A stretch of DNA of 10,971 nucleotides from Janthinobacterium sp. (GTDB lineage Bacteria > Pseudomonadota > Gammaproteobacteria > Burkholderiales > Burkholderiaceae_D): positions 7,906-18,876 of the forward strand of contig DMYQ01000100.1 of assembly GCA_003482555.1 (NCBI GenBank), given 5' to 3'. Positions 1 through 6,132 of the stretch are shown one piece after another. Numbering within the stretch: position 1 is the first letter of the stretch; every line of letters begins with the position of its first letter. The notes under the pieces were generated by a model, which did no database searches, was not told where the DNA came from, and saw only the letters and a program-made list of their open reading frames with translations. The translations under genes and the position numbers were made by a program.

Positions 1-62
1 ATCATGGCTTGCAGGCTGGCCGGGGCCAGCTGGAAGAAGGGGATGCGGACGGTGTGTGTCAT
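1..62 (-). CDS. Carboxymuconolactone decarboxylase-like protein (5' end only)
   Basis: Only the first 20 codons are in the window; the gene runs off the left edge. The ATG is at 62-60 and the protein begins MTHTVRIPFFQLAPASLQAM. This resembles the start of carboxymuconolactone decarboxylase/AhpD-like proteins, which often open with a short charged stretch and then an aromatic-x-LAP segment. An AGGAA ribosome binding site at 72-68 lies 5 bases before the ATG. Members of this family are small alpha-helical proteins, often with a CxxC peroxidatic or disulfide centre, but that part is not visible here. Context supports the call: genes of the carboxymuconolactone decarboxylase, oxidoreductase or epimerase type are the known neighbours and targets of ECF41 sigma factors, and one is encoded directly upstream. 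An ECF41 promoter match lies at 144-118. The identification rests on 20 residues plus context. Confidence 0.7.
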   Translation of the reverse strand, partial: MTHTVRIPFFQLAPASLQAM

Positions 63-83
63 GGCGATTCCTGTCGAGTCGAT

Positions 84-108
84 TGGAGGGCACCCATTGC
101 GCCCTCCA
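84..108 (-). repeat. Perfect 8-bp inverted repeat in the leader of the decarboxylase-like gene
   Basis: TGGAGGGC at 84-91 pairs with GCCCTCCA at 101-108 around a 9-base loop. It lies between the ECF41 promoter (118-144) and the ribosome binding site (68-72). If transcription starts 6-8 bases after the CGTC element, the stem begins within the first few transcribed bases. No T-tract follows on the minus strand, so it does not look like an intrinsic terminator. A 5' stem protecting the mRNA or an operator are the alternatives; the role is inference. Confidence 0.55.
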
Positions 109-117
109 TGCAGACTA

Positions 118-144
118 GACGCCCGCCGCAAGCGTCCTGTGACA
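118..144 (-). promoter_or_regulatory. ECF41-type promoter of the decarboxylase-like gene
   Basis: Read on the minus strand, TGTCACA (144-138) is followed by exactly 16 bases and then CGTC (121-118). This is the -35/-10 pair described for ECF41 sigma factors. It starts only 8 bases after the stop codon of the ECF41 sigma gene and points at the decarboxylase-like gene, giving a leader of about 50 bases. The 11-bp sequence around the -35 element (136-146) is a dyad, CCTGT-N-ACAGG. Confidence 0.85.
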
Positions 145-151
145 GGGTGGC

Positions 152-1039
152 TCAAATTATTTGCGGAGCGGAGCCGAGCTTGTCCGGATTGCGCACGGCG
201 AAGACCGCCACGATACGTCCCCCCTCGAAGATGAAGGCTTGCGCCGACTCGATCCGGCCGGCGACATAGCGCAGCAGGCCGGGCTTGCCGTTCACGCGCG
301 CCATGCGGTAGACGACCTGGCCGGGATACTTCAGCTCCAGCGACGCGTACGCGCCCGCGATGCGCCCGGGCCCGTGCAATATGCGCAGGAAGGACGCGAC
401 CTTGCCGCCGCCGTCGGAGACCAGTTGCACTTCTTCCGACAGCAGCGCCTTCATGGCGGCGCGGTCGCCGCCGACGGCGGCCCGCATGAAGGTCGCCAGC
501 AGGGCGCGGTGGCTGTCCCTGGGCACATCGAAACGGGGCCGCTCCTGGCGTACCCGTTCCCGCGCCCGATGCACGAGCTGGCGGCAAGCCGCTTCCGTCT
601 TGCCCAGTATCGCGGCGATGTCGGCGTAGTCGTGATCGAACACTTGCCGCAGCAGGAAGGCGGCGCGCTCCTCGGGCGCCAATCGTTCCAGCAGCCACAG
701 AAAGGCCAGCGAGACTTCGCCGGCCAGTTCGGCGGCCGTTTCCGGCGTGTTTTCCTCCAGCTCCACCAGCGGTTCCGGCAGCCACCAGCCGATATAGTTT
801 TCGCGTTCGCTCTTGCGGCCGCGCAGGCGGTCGATGGCCAGGCGCGTCGTGACGGTCAGCAGCCAGGCTTGCGCCGATTGCAATTGGGAGCGCTCGGCCG
901 CGTGCCAGCGCAGCCAGGCGTCCTGCACCACGTCTTCCGCGTCGGCGCGCATGCCCAACATGCGATAGGCGATGGAAAATAGCCTGGGCCGTAGCGCCGC
1001 GAAAGTCGCCAGCCCGTTGGAATGCTCATGCTCTGTCAT
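152..1039 (-). CDS. sigJ: ECF41 family RNA polymerase sigma factor (SigJ type) with C-terminal SnoaL-like domain
   Basis: This 295-residue extracytoplasmic-function sigma factor directs RNA polymerase to a small set of promoters. Region 2 covers about residues 14-78, with the typical segment AYRMLGMRADAEDVVQDAWL. Region 4 covers about 105-162, with a helix-turn-helix around YADIAAILGKTEAACRQLV. A SnoaL/NTF2-like domain follows at about 178-285. The three signatures of the ECF41 group are all present: WLPEP in the linker (86-90), DGGGK (209-213) and NPDKL near the end (284-288). In this group the C-terminal domain tunes sigma activity in place of a classical anti-sigma factor, and no anti-sigma gene is seen here. 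The ATG at 1039 lacks a clear Shine-Dalgarno sequence. An ECF41 promoter match lies 33 bases upstream (1098-1072), implying autoregulation, and a second match drives the next gene. The symbol follows common database naming of this group. Confidence 0.93.
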   Translation of the reverse strand: MTEHEHSNGLATFAALRPRLFSIAYRMLGMRADAEDVVQDAWLRWHAAERSQLQSAQAWLLTVTTRLAIDRLRGRKSERENYIGWWLPEPLVELEENTPETAAELAGEVSLAFLWLLERLAPEERAAFLLRQVFDHDYADIAAILGKTEAACRQLVHRARERVRQERPRFDVPRDSHRALLATFMRAAVGGDRAAMKALLSEEVQLVSDGGGKVASFLRILHGPGRIAGAYASLELKYPGQVVYRMARVNGKPGLLRYVAGRIESAQAFIFEGGRIVAVFAVRNPDKLGSAPQII

Positions 1040-1071
1040 GGTGGGTAATTATAGAGTGGTTGACACTACTG

Positions 1072-1098
1072 GACGGCGGCGGGGGCACGCTTGTGACA
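1072..1098 (-). promoter_or_regulatory. ECF41-type promoter of the sigma factor gene (autoregulation)
   Basis: On the minus strand TGTCACA (1098-1092), exactly 16 bases, then CGTC (1075-1072) repeats the same arrangement seen before the decarboxylase-like gene. The expected start site near 1065 leaves a leader of about 26 bases before the sigma ATG at 1039. Two exact matches with the same spacer, each directly upstream of a gene of the predicted module, make chance unlikely. Confidence 0.83.
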
Positions 1099-1106
1099 AA
1101 CGTGCC
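1084..1106. repeat. 23-bp dyad centred on the -35 element of the sigma gene promoter
   Basis: GGCACG (1084-1089) and CGTGCC (1101-1106) flank an inner TTGT/ACAA pair, giving 11-bp arms with one mismatch around the centre at 1095. The TGT-N-ACA core is inherently symmetrical because it is the ECF41 -35 element, but the extension by CACG/CGTG and beyond is not required by the sigma factor. It could be an operator overlapping the promoter, or a stem-loop ending transcripts from the upstream hydrolase remnant, although no T-tract follows. Confidence 0.55.
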
Positions 1107-1141
1107 GGCCCGCCTGGCCGACCGGGCGCTGACGGGGCCAC

Positions 1142-1915
1142 TTACCGGGCCGCCGGCAGCACCCCCACCACGACGCCGAAATACATGGCCGGCGCGTGGA
1201 AGACGCGCTGAGTCGCCTTCTGGAAATCCTCCGCCTTGGCGTGCGGTATATCGACGAAGGTTTGCGGATTCAAGTCGAGCAGCGGAAACCAGGAACTCTG
1301 CACCTGCACCATGATCCGATGCCCGCGGCGGAAGGTGTGGTTGATGTCGGCCATGCTGTAGGACAGGCTTTCCACCTTGCCCGGCGTGAAAGCCTCGCCC
1401 CGCTCGTAGTCATTGCGGAATTTGCCGCGCAGCGGATCGCCGCGCACCAGTTGCTGATACCCGGCCAGGGAAGGCGTCTCCGCCTCGTCCTTGGCGTCCT
1501 TGGCTTCCGCGCGCGGATATTGCGGCGGATACACGTCGATCAGCTTGACGATGAAGTCGGCGTCGCCGCCCGCGGTCGACACGAACAGGGCCGGCTTGAC
1601 CGGGCCGACCAGGGTCACGTCTTCTTCCAGCACGGCGCTGCGGTAGACCAGCACGTCGGGCCGGCTGGCGGCGAAGCGCTGATCGGCCACCATATAGTCT
1701 TTCGGCACGCCGGTGGCGGCGCGGTCGAGGTAGGGCAGGGGTTTATTCGGATCGCTGACATACTCGTCGTAGGGGGCGGCGCCGGCCGCCGGCGCCTGCC
1801 AGCCCAGGCTGCCGTCGGCGCCGAAATACAGGGTGCGGGCGCGCGGGGGGCGCAGTCGGCCCGGCCGGGTGGGGCGACCGCGCGCCGCCACCGGGACGGA
1901 AATGCAGCGCGCCAA
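1142..1915 (-). pseudogene. CocE/NonD-type hydrolase remnant: C-terminal jelly-roll domain only
   Basis: The reading frame encodes about 257 residues from a possible TTG at 1915. Recognisable homology begins near the segment RTLYFGADGSLGWQAP (about residue 27). It continues through YDEYVSDPNKPLPYLD, a GDADFIVKLIDVYPP block, and FRRGHRIMVQVQSSWFPLLDLNP near the end. This is the C-terminal galactose-binding-like jelly roll of CocE/NonD hydrolases (X-Pro dipeptidyl-peptidase C-terminal domain, also in cephalosporin/glutaryl acylases). Those enzymes are about 550-650 residues and carry the catalytic Ser-Asp-His in an N-terminal alpha/beta hydrolase domain. That domain is absent: immediately upstream lies the complete sseB-like gene, ending at 1991. 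No ATG or Shine-Dalgarno sequence precedes the frame, and a 14-bp tandem duplication (1907-1934) sits at its 5' side. I read it as a remnant left by deletion. A stand-alone jelly-roll protein is less likely. Confidence 0.75.
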
Positions 1916-1934
1916 GTACAGCGTGCCAAGTACA
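1907..1934. repeat. 14-bp tandem duplication at the truncation side of the hydrolase remnant
   Basis: GCGCGCCAAGTACA (1907-1920) is followed directly by GCGTGCCAAGTACA (1921-1934), two copies with one difference. The repeat lies between the end of the sseB-like gene and the point where hydrolase homology begins. It may be a trace of the rearrangement that removed the N-terminal domain. It is too short to assign to a mobile element. Confidence 0.7.
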
Positions 1935-1990
1935 GTGTGCGCCGTGATGCCCGCCGCGCCGGCGTCCGCGCGCAGGGCGTGCGCTAGTTC

Positions 1991-2770
1991 TCAGGCGTGT
2001 CCGGCGGCCGGCATTTCCTTGAGCCGGGCGCCCCAGGTGCGCTCGTAAAACGGTTCCACATTGTGCAGGAAATATTGGCTCAAGCCATGCTCGCCGTCGA
2101 TGATGCGGGTCACGTTGACGGTCTCGCCGGGCGGTGCGCAATCGCGCGCCAGGGCGCAGGCTTCGCGCAGCACCTCGTCGCCGTGGCTGTCGGTGCGTAA
2201 ACCCAGCAGCAGATGCGGGCGCGCGTCGACGGCCGGGTCGTGCATCAGCGCCAGGTAGGCTGTCCTCACCTCGGCGCGCTTGGCCAGCAGGGTGGTGAGC
2301 GCGTCTATCATCTGGCTGGGGTAGACTTTCGGCTGCCCCAGCAGCACCTGCCTGACGTCGCCGCCGAGCCGCTCTTGCGGCGCCTCGTCCGCGTCGGCCA
2401 GCAACAGGGCCGCGATCTCGTCGGCCGGGAATTCCTTGCCGTAGTCGGACTTCGGATTGAGCACCAGGGCCGTGCCGCGCGTGACTTCGAACAGCGCGCG
2501 CGCCGACAGCAGCAGGTAGCCACAGTCGGCGTCGTCGGGGCTCAAGGCGCGGCGCAGCGCCGCCAGGGAAGTGAAAAAGGGGATCACGCTGCCGCCGTCC
2601 TGGCGCATCCAGCTCTGGATCGAGATTTGCTCCCCGGCTTCCAGCGTTTCCGCTTCGCCGATGATGTACACATCGGCCGCCAGCAAGGCCAGGTAAAAGT
2701 CGGCGCGCAAGTCGGGATCGTCCGCCGCCATGCGCAAGGCGTGTTCCAGATGGTTTTCTGCGACTGGCAT
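1991..2770 (-). CDS. sseB: SseB-like protein (enhanced serine sensitivity)
   Basis: This 259-residue cytoplasmic protein has the length and two-part layout of the SseB family. The N-terminal SseB domain covers about residues 5-125, with segments such as DFYLALLAADVYIIGE, VIPFFTSLAALRRAL and ALVLNPKSDYGKEF. The SseB C-terminal domain covers about 140-250, including QPKVYPSQMIDALTTLLAKR and the terminal SQYFLHNVEPFYERTWG. In Escherichia coli, overproduction of the homologue increases sensitivity to serine; the molecular role is not settled, so only the family is assigned. A strong GGGAGG ribosome binding site lies 4 bases before the ATG at 2770. A -10 box TAAAAT is seen at 2868-2863. The gene stands alone between a DUF2863-like gene and the hydrolase remnant. 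No signal peptide or membrane segment is visible. Confidence 0.85.
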   Translation of the reverse strand: MPVAENHLEHALRMAADDPDLRADFYLALLAADVYIIGEAETLEAGEQISIQSWMRQDGGSVIPFFTSLAALRRALSPDDADCGYLLLSARALFEVTRGTALVLNPKSDYGKEFPADEIAALLLADADEAPQERLGGDVRQVLLGQPKVYPSQMIDALTTLLAKRAEVRTAYLALMHDPAVDARPHLLLGLRTDSHGDEVLREACALARDCAPPGETVNVTRIIDGEHGLSQYFLHNVEPFYERTWGARLKEMPAAGHA

Positions 2771-2862
2771 GCGGCCTCCCTCAAGTCCGATGTGGAGCGC
2801 CCGGGTGCCGCGCGGAACGGAGCGGGCCGGGGCGCTTGCGCGCCTGCTGGGTGTAGAAGGGA

Positions 2863-2868
2863 ATTTTA
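2863..2868 (-). promoter_or_regulatory. Probable -10 box of the sseB-like gene
   Basis: TAAAAT on the minus strand is preceded by CCGG, exactly as in the promoter of the fumarylacetoacetate hydrolase family gene at the right end of the window. It would start transcription about 85 bases before the ATG. No convincing -35 hexamer is found at 16-18 bases upstream, so this is tentative. Confidence 0.35.
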
Positions 2869-2950
2869 CCGGCTAAGGGGAGGGAGATATTTGTTGCAGA
2901 GCAATACAAGGGGATCTGGAAAGCAATCGCGCTGGCGCCGCGGCGGAGGC

Positions 2951-2973
2951 GCCTTGCGCAACTCGCGCAAGGC
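2951..2973 (-). terminator. Stem-loop downstream of the DUF2863-like gene, terminator-like
   Basis: GCCTTGCGC (2951-2959) pairs perfectly with GCGCAAGGC (2965-2973) around a 5-base loop. It begins 17 bases after the stop codon at 2991. A perfect 9-bp GC-rich stem right after a gene suggests transcript end formation or 3' protection. There is no T-run behind it, so it is not a canonical intrinsic terminator. Confidence 0.5.
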
Positions 2974-2990
2974 AGGCGACTTTAGCGGCT

Positions 2991-4202
2991 TTATGCGGCG
3001 CGGTATGGCCGGGCTTCCAGCGCCCGGCCGTCTTGCTCGAACCTGAGCGCCACCGACAGGGCATGCACGCCCAGGGTGGCGAGCGCGTCGGCGATGTCGT
3101 CCACTTCCACGGCCAGGTCGGCGGCCAGGTCGAGCGGCTTTTCCGACGAGGCCAGCGGCGCGTCGTCCGCCGCCCGGTACAGGTTCACGCGCAAGACCAT
3201 GCTGCCGCGCACGTCGCCGGGGCCGACGATGGCTTTGACTTGATCCGCGCCCAACTGGTGTTGTTCCAGCGCGCCGTTCATGTCGGCCATCATTTGCAGC
3301 ATGAAGTATTCGGCCATGCCTTGTTCTTTGCCGCCATGAAACAGATCCTGGTACAGGAAATTGATTTCCAGGTCGGCGCCGGCGGGCGCCAGGCAGCGTT
3401 GCAGCAGGGGCGACACTTGCACCGTCCACTCCTGGTAGCGCGCCATGCGCGCGGCGAAATAGGCGTCGGCCGCCGCTTCCTCTTGCGGCGCCTGATAAAA
3501 AGGATCGTCTTCGCGCTTGAGCGCAAAGCCCAGCAGGAAGCGCAGTTCGACGGCGGCGTCGTCGGCGCCGAAATCGTTGCCGCTCCAGCCGCTGATGCTG
3601 CGATCCAGGGCCGGCGTCGCTTGCACCTTCTTGTCCGTCATCGAAGCCCAGGCGTCGCGCACCATCTCGTTCAAGTGGCTGTACGTGATGCTGTCGATTT
3701 CGCCCAGGTCGTAGACGTGGTTCATCAAGACCACCTTGGCCTTGGCGCTTTCCAGCCCCGCCTTCTGGAAACTCTGCACCAGTTGCTCGAACGCTTGCTG
3801 ATCCTGGAAACCCTGCTCTTCCTTCAGGCCGCCGGCGCTGTGCACGAACAGCGGCACCAGGAAGGCGTTGATTTCCATGGCTGGCGCGCCTTCGCGGCGG
3901 ATCACCACGGTGGACGAAGCTTCCTCGATATTCGCGCGCAAATACTGGTAGGCGCCGACATCCTCGTCGCGCGCCCGCTCGATGGCTTCGTACAGCACTT
4001 CATCTTTCTTCTGGTTCAGATTTTTCCGTATCATGCGCTGGAACTCGACTTCCTTCAGGCCCAGCGCTTCACTGTGGGCCTCGCTGTCTTCCTGCTCGGC
4101 CAGGTCGAGGGCCAGGTCGCACAGGGATTGCGTTACCGCATCGTCCTTGTCTTCCGGGGTCTCGCTGGCTTTGCGGGGGACGGGGCGCTTATTTTTTGGC
4201 AT
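2991..4202 (-). CDS. Conserved hypothetical protein, probable DUF2863 family
   Basis: This is a 403-residue soluble protein of unknown function. I chose the ATG at 4202 (protein starting MPKNKRPVPRKAS). The frame stays open upstream, but that part lies antisense-frame over the HDOD gene and reads as arginine/threonine-rich shadow. No Shine-Dalgarno sequence precedes the ATG, only an A-rich leader (CAAAAAAC). The protein has a basic first 13 residues, an acidic helical segment (residues about 15-50), then mixed alpha/beta blocks such as NAFLVPLFVHSAGG, KAKVVLMNHVYDLGEID and VELRFLLGFALKRED, and a C-terminal ADLAVEVDDIADALATLGVHAL segment. Size, layout and betaproteobacterial setting fit DUF2863 proteins; this name is from memory and moderately sure. 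It follows the HDOD gene by 64 bases on the same strand, so co-transcription is likely. Confidence 0.7.
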   Translation of the reverse strand: MPKNKRPVPRKASETPEDKDDAVTQSLCDLALDLAEQEDSEAHSEALGLKEVEFQRMIRKNLNQKKDEVLYEAIERARDEDVGAYQYLRANIEEASSTVVIRREGAPAMEINAFLVPLFVHSAGGLKEEQGFQDQQAFEQLVQSFQKAGLESAKAKVVLMNHVYDLGEIDSITYSHLNEMVRDAWASMTDKKVQATPALDRSISGWSGNDFGADDAAVELRFLLGFALKREDDPFYQAPQEEAAADAYFAARMARYQEWTVQVSPLLQRCLAPAGADLEINFLYQDLFHGGKEQGMAEYFMLQMMADMNGALEQHQLGADQVKAIVGPGDVRGSMVLRVNLYRAADDAPLASSEKPLDLAADLAVEVDDIADALATLGVHALSVALRFEQDGRALEARPYRAA

Positions 4203-4266
4203 GTTTTTTGATGTGTGGTGAAAAAGTGCAATGAAAAGGGACGGGCGGGCCGGCGGGCGGCGCGCC

Positions 4267-5133
4267 TCAGTGATCGGTGTCGAACATCTCGTGCAGTTCG
4301 TCGAGCAGGTCGGCGGTTTCTTCGGGGCCCAGGTCGAGGTGGCGGCACGCCAGCTCACCGCCCTTGTCCCACTCGATCGAGTTGCTGTTGCCGTGGTAGC
4401 GCTGGATACCTTTTTCGGCCAGCAGGGACAGCGCCACCAGCGAGCGGACGGCCTCGTCGGTGGCGGGGTCTTCCAGCACGCGATAATCGTGGTGCAACAG
4501 GATGGCCCAGGAAACGTCGGACGACAAGCCCCAGTTGCGCGCCAGCAGGCAGCCGATCGCCGCGTGGTTGGTGTTGTGGCGGGCATCCTCGATCGCCGTG
4601 AAACATTGGCTGGCGTCGGTGCTGGCGGCGTCGAAGGTGTCGCTGTAGTCGGGGAAACGGTTCATCAGCAGGGGCACGCCGATGTCGCAAAACAGGCCGA
4701 AAGTGTGGGCGATATCGGGCGGGGCGATGCGCAGCTTGCGCGAGGTGAAGACCAGGGCGCGGGCGCGCTTGGCCGACAAGTCCCAGAAATTGTTGAGCGC
4801 GGGACCCTCGCCGTCGATCGCCTGGCGCGCCAGCAGACCCGTGATCAGGGCGCTGCACTGATTGACGCCGAGGAAGTTGAGGGCTTGTTCGACCGACTTG
4901 GCCTTGCGCGCGGCACCGTAGAACGGCGAATTGGCCAGTTTCAGCAGGGCGCCGGACATGCCGACGTCGTTGCCGATGATCTTGGCGATGCGGCGCGGCG
5001 AAGGATCGGTCTCGGCCAGCTCGCGCTGCAAGTCGACCAGCAGGCTGGGGCGTGGCGGAATGCGGATCGAGCGCATCAGGGCATCGACGGGATCGCCTTC
5101 CATTGCCGCCGTTTTGGCTGAAACTTTCGTCAT
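4267..5133 (-). CDS. HDOD domain-containing signalling protein
   Basis: This 288-residue cytoplasmic protein consists almost entirely of an HDOD domain, a relative of HD phosphohydrolases used in bacterial signal transduction. The fold is recognisable from IPPRPSLLVDLQREL (about 25-39), the block RIAKIIGNDVGMSGALLKLANSPFYG (about 48-73) with its LANSPFY motif at 66-72, QALNFLGVNQCSALITG, FGLFCDIGVPLLM (145-157) and LLHHD around residue 214. No GGDEF, EAL or receiver domain is attached. In family members the HD metal-binding pair is degenerate and catalysis is not expected. I chose the ATG at 5133 over an in-frame GTG at 5169. Its Shine-Dalgarno sequence is weak (GAAGAA). It is the first gene of a likely two-gene operon with the DUF2863-like gene, and it is divergent from the DNA glycosylase gene. 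Confidence 0.88.
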   Translation of the reverse strand: MTKVSAKTAAMEGDPVDALMRSIRIPPRPSLLVDLQRELAETDPSPRRIAKIIGNDVGMSGALLKLANSPFYGAARKAKSVEQALNFLGVNQCSALITGLLARQAIDGEGPALNNFWDLSAKRARALVFTSRKLRIAPPDIAHTFGLFCDIGVPLLMNRFPDYSDTFDAASTDASQCFTAIEDARHNTNHAAIGCLLARNWGLSSDVSWAILLHHDYRVLEDPATDEAVRSLVALSLLAEKGIQRYHGNSNSIEWDKGGELACRHLDLGPEETADLLDELHEMFDTDH

Positions 5134-5522
5134 GTGTTCTTCGCAATATGCTGTCGGGGTACGCGGCACGCCGCCGGCTTGCCAAACGCTAGCGCGCTAC
5201 CCTCGATTATCGTCGTTACCGGCCGCAATTGCTTGCCGGCGGGAGTAAAAACCCGAAAATAGCTGAAATAGTCACGGAAATCGTGTCATATGGTGGGGCA
5301 CGGGCGCTGTCTATCCGACATCCTTGGCAGGTGCGTCATGCTCAAAACACAAGCTTGGCGGGGTGCCGGTTTGATAACTTTGTCGCCGGTGACAAAGTAA
5401 TATTCTGGTATCGATACAGGCATGGGCAGTGCAGCCCGGGCGGGCGGGAAGAAATGATGCTACCGTTCGGAAGCGCGCGGCCCACGTCTGCGGGCAGCCG
5501 TCTTTTTGGAGTGCATCGATAC
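5134..5522. other. 389-bp divergent intergenic region between the HDOD and DNA glycosylase genes
   Basis: The region must contain the promoters of both flanking genes. I see no RNA gene and no convincing sigma70 hexamer pair. It holds three short symmetrical sites: TAGCGCGCTA at 5190-5199, an 8-bp inverted repeat at 5377-5398, and GTATCGATAC at 5408-5417, whose ATCGATAC half recurs just before the glycosylase start (5515-5522). The glycosylase frame is open back to 5229, but that stretch lacks homology and has no good start. An ATG pair at 5455-5460 after GGGAAGAA could give a 23-residue N-terminal extension. Confidence 0.5.
5377..5398. repeat. Perfect 8-bp inverted repeat upstream of the DNA glycosylase gene
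   Basis: ACTTTGTC (5377-5384) and GACAAAGT (5391-5398) are perfectly complementary around a 6-base spacer. The site is AT-richer than its surroundings and is followed by TAATATTCTGG, which has -10 character. It lies about 125 bases before the glycosylase start. A transcription factor operator is the simplest reading; the factor is unknown. Confidence 0.45.
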
Positions 5523-6104
5523 ATGAGGATCAGTGAAACGCCCGCCGCGCTGGCGGGCATCGATTTCGGCGCGCCGTCGCCCGAGGTGGCGCGCGCGTTG
5601 ATCGGCGCCATTATTCTGGTCGACGGCGTGGGCGGGCGCATCGTCGAAACCGAGGCCTACGACCGCGCGGACCCGGCTTCGCACACCTTCGCCGGGCCGA
5701 CCCGACGCAACGCCCCGATGTTCGGGCCGCCCGGGCACAGCTATATTTACCTGTCTTACGGCATGCATTGGTGCCTGAACTTCGTTTGCCGCGAGGCGGG
5801 CCATGGCGCCGGCGTGCTGATACGGGCGCTGGAACCGCTGCACGGCATGGAGCTGATGGCGGCGCGGCGCGGGCAAACCGATGCGCGCCTGCTGTGCTCC
5901 GGCCCCGGGCGGCTGTGCCAGGCGCTGGCGCTGGGGAGCGCGCTGAACAGCATGTCGCTGGCGGCGCCGCCGTTCCTGCTGCTCCCGCGCGCGGGCGGGG
6001 AATTGCTCGTGGCCGGGCCGCGCATCGGCATATCGAAGGCGATCGACGTGCCATGGCGTTTCGGGCTGGCGGGCTCCCGCTTTTTGAGTAAGCCTTTCCG
6101 CTGA
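5523..6104 (+). CDS. 3-methyladenine DNA glycosylase, AAG/MPG family
   Basis: This 193-residue base-excision repair enzyme is predicted to remove alkylated purines such as 3-methyladenine and hypoxanthine by cleaving the glycosidic bond. It matches the AAG/MPG fold throughout. GRIVETEAY (38-46) carries the catalytic glutamate equivalent to human E125, at E44, with pocket residues Y46 and H54. SYIYLSYGMHWCLN (73-86) supplies the base-flipping region, with Y76, Y79 and N86 equivalent to human Y159, Y162 and N169. LCSGPGRLCQAL is the family's conserved late motif, and SKAIDVPWRF precedes the C-terminus. Length is normal for bacterial members (about 190-210). The start ATG at 5523 is preceded by GGAG at 5508-5511, 11 bases away, a rather long spacing. 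The gene is monocistronic, converging on the LysE-type exporter gene with only 28 bases between their ends. Confidence 0.93.
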   Translation: MRISETPAALAGIDFGAPSPEVARALIGAIILVDGVGGRIVETEAYDRADPASHTFAGPTRRNAPMFGPPGHSYIYLSYGMHWCLNFVCREAGHGAGVLIRALEPLHGMELMAARRGQTDARLLCSGPGRLCQALALGSALNSMSLAAPPFLLLPRAGGELLVAGPRIGISKAIDVPWRFGLAGSRFLSKPFR

Positions 6105-6132
6105 ACCCGCCGCCGCTCGTCCGCCTCGCGCA

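Noticed and set aside
161..982. Long plus-strand open frame antisense to the sigma factor gene
   Set aside because: It is a GC-driven shadow rich in His, Gln, Arg and Gly with no family resemblance; the minus-strand sigma factor has all its motifs.
1048..1053. Perfect TATAAT on the minus strand just before the sigma factor ATG
   Set aside because: It is 8 bases from the start codon and no -35 hexamer lies 16-18 bases upstream; the ECF41 promoter fits far better.
1915..1993. Possible sseB-hydrolase fusion by stop codon readthrough, as both are in the same frame
   Set aside because: The 76 bases between have no homology to either protein, and the tandem duplication suggests debris; shared frame has a one in three chance.
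3033..4211. 392-codon plus-strand open frame
   Set aside because: It mirrors the DUF2863-like gene with low-complexity His/Gln/Val composition and no ribosome binding site; the minus-strand protein has natural composition.
4203..4586. N-terminal extension of the DUF2863-like protein by 128 residues
   Set aside because: The extension lies over the HDOD gene in another frame and reads as Thr/Arg/Pro-rich shadow; the natural start is the ATG at 4202.
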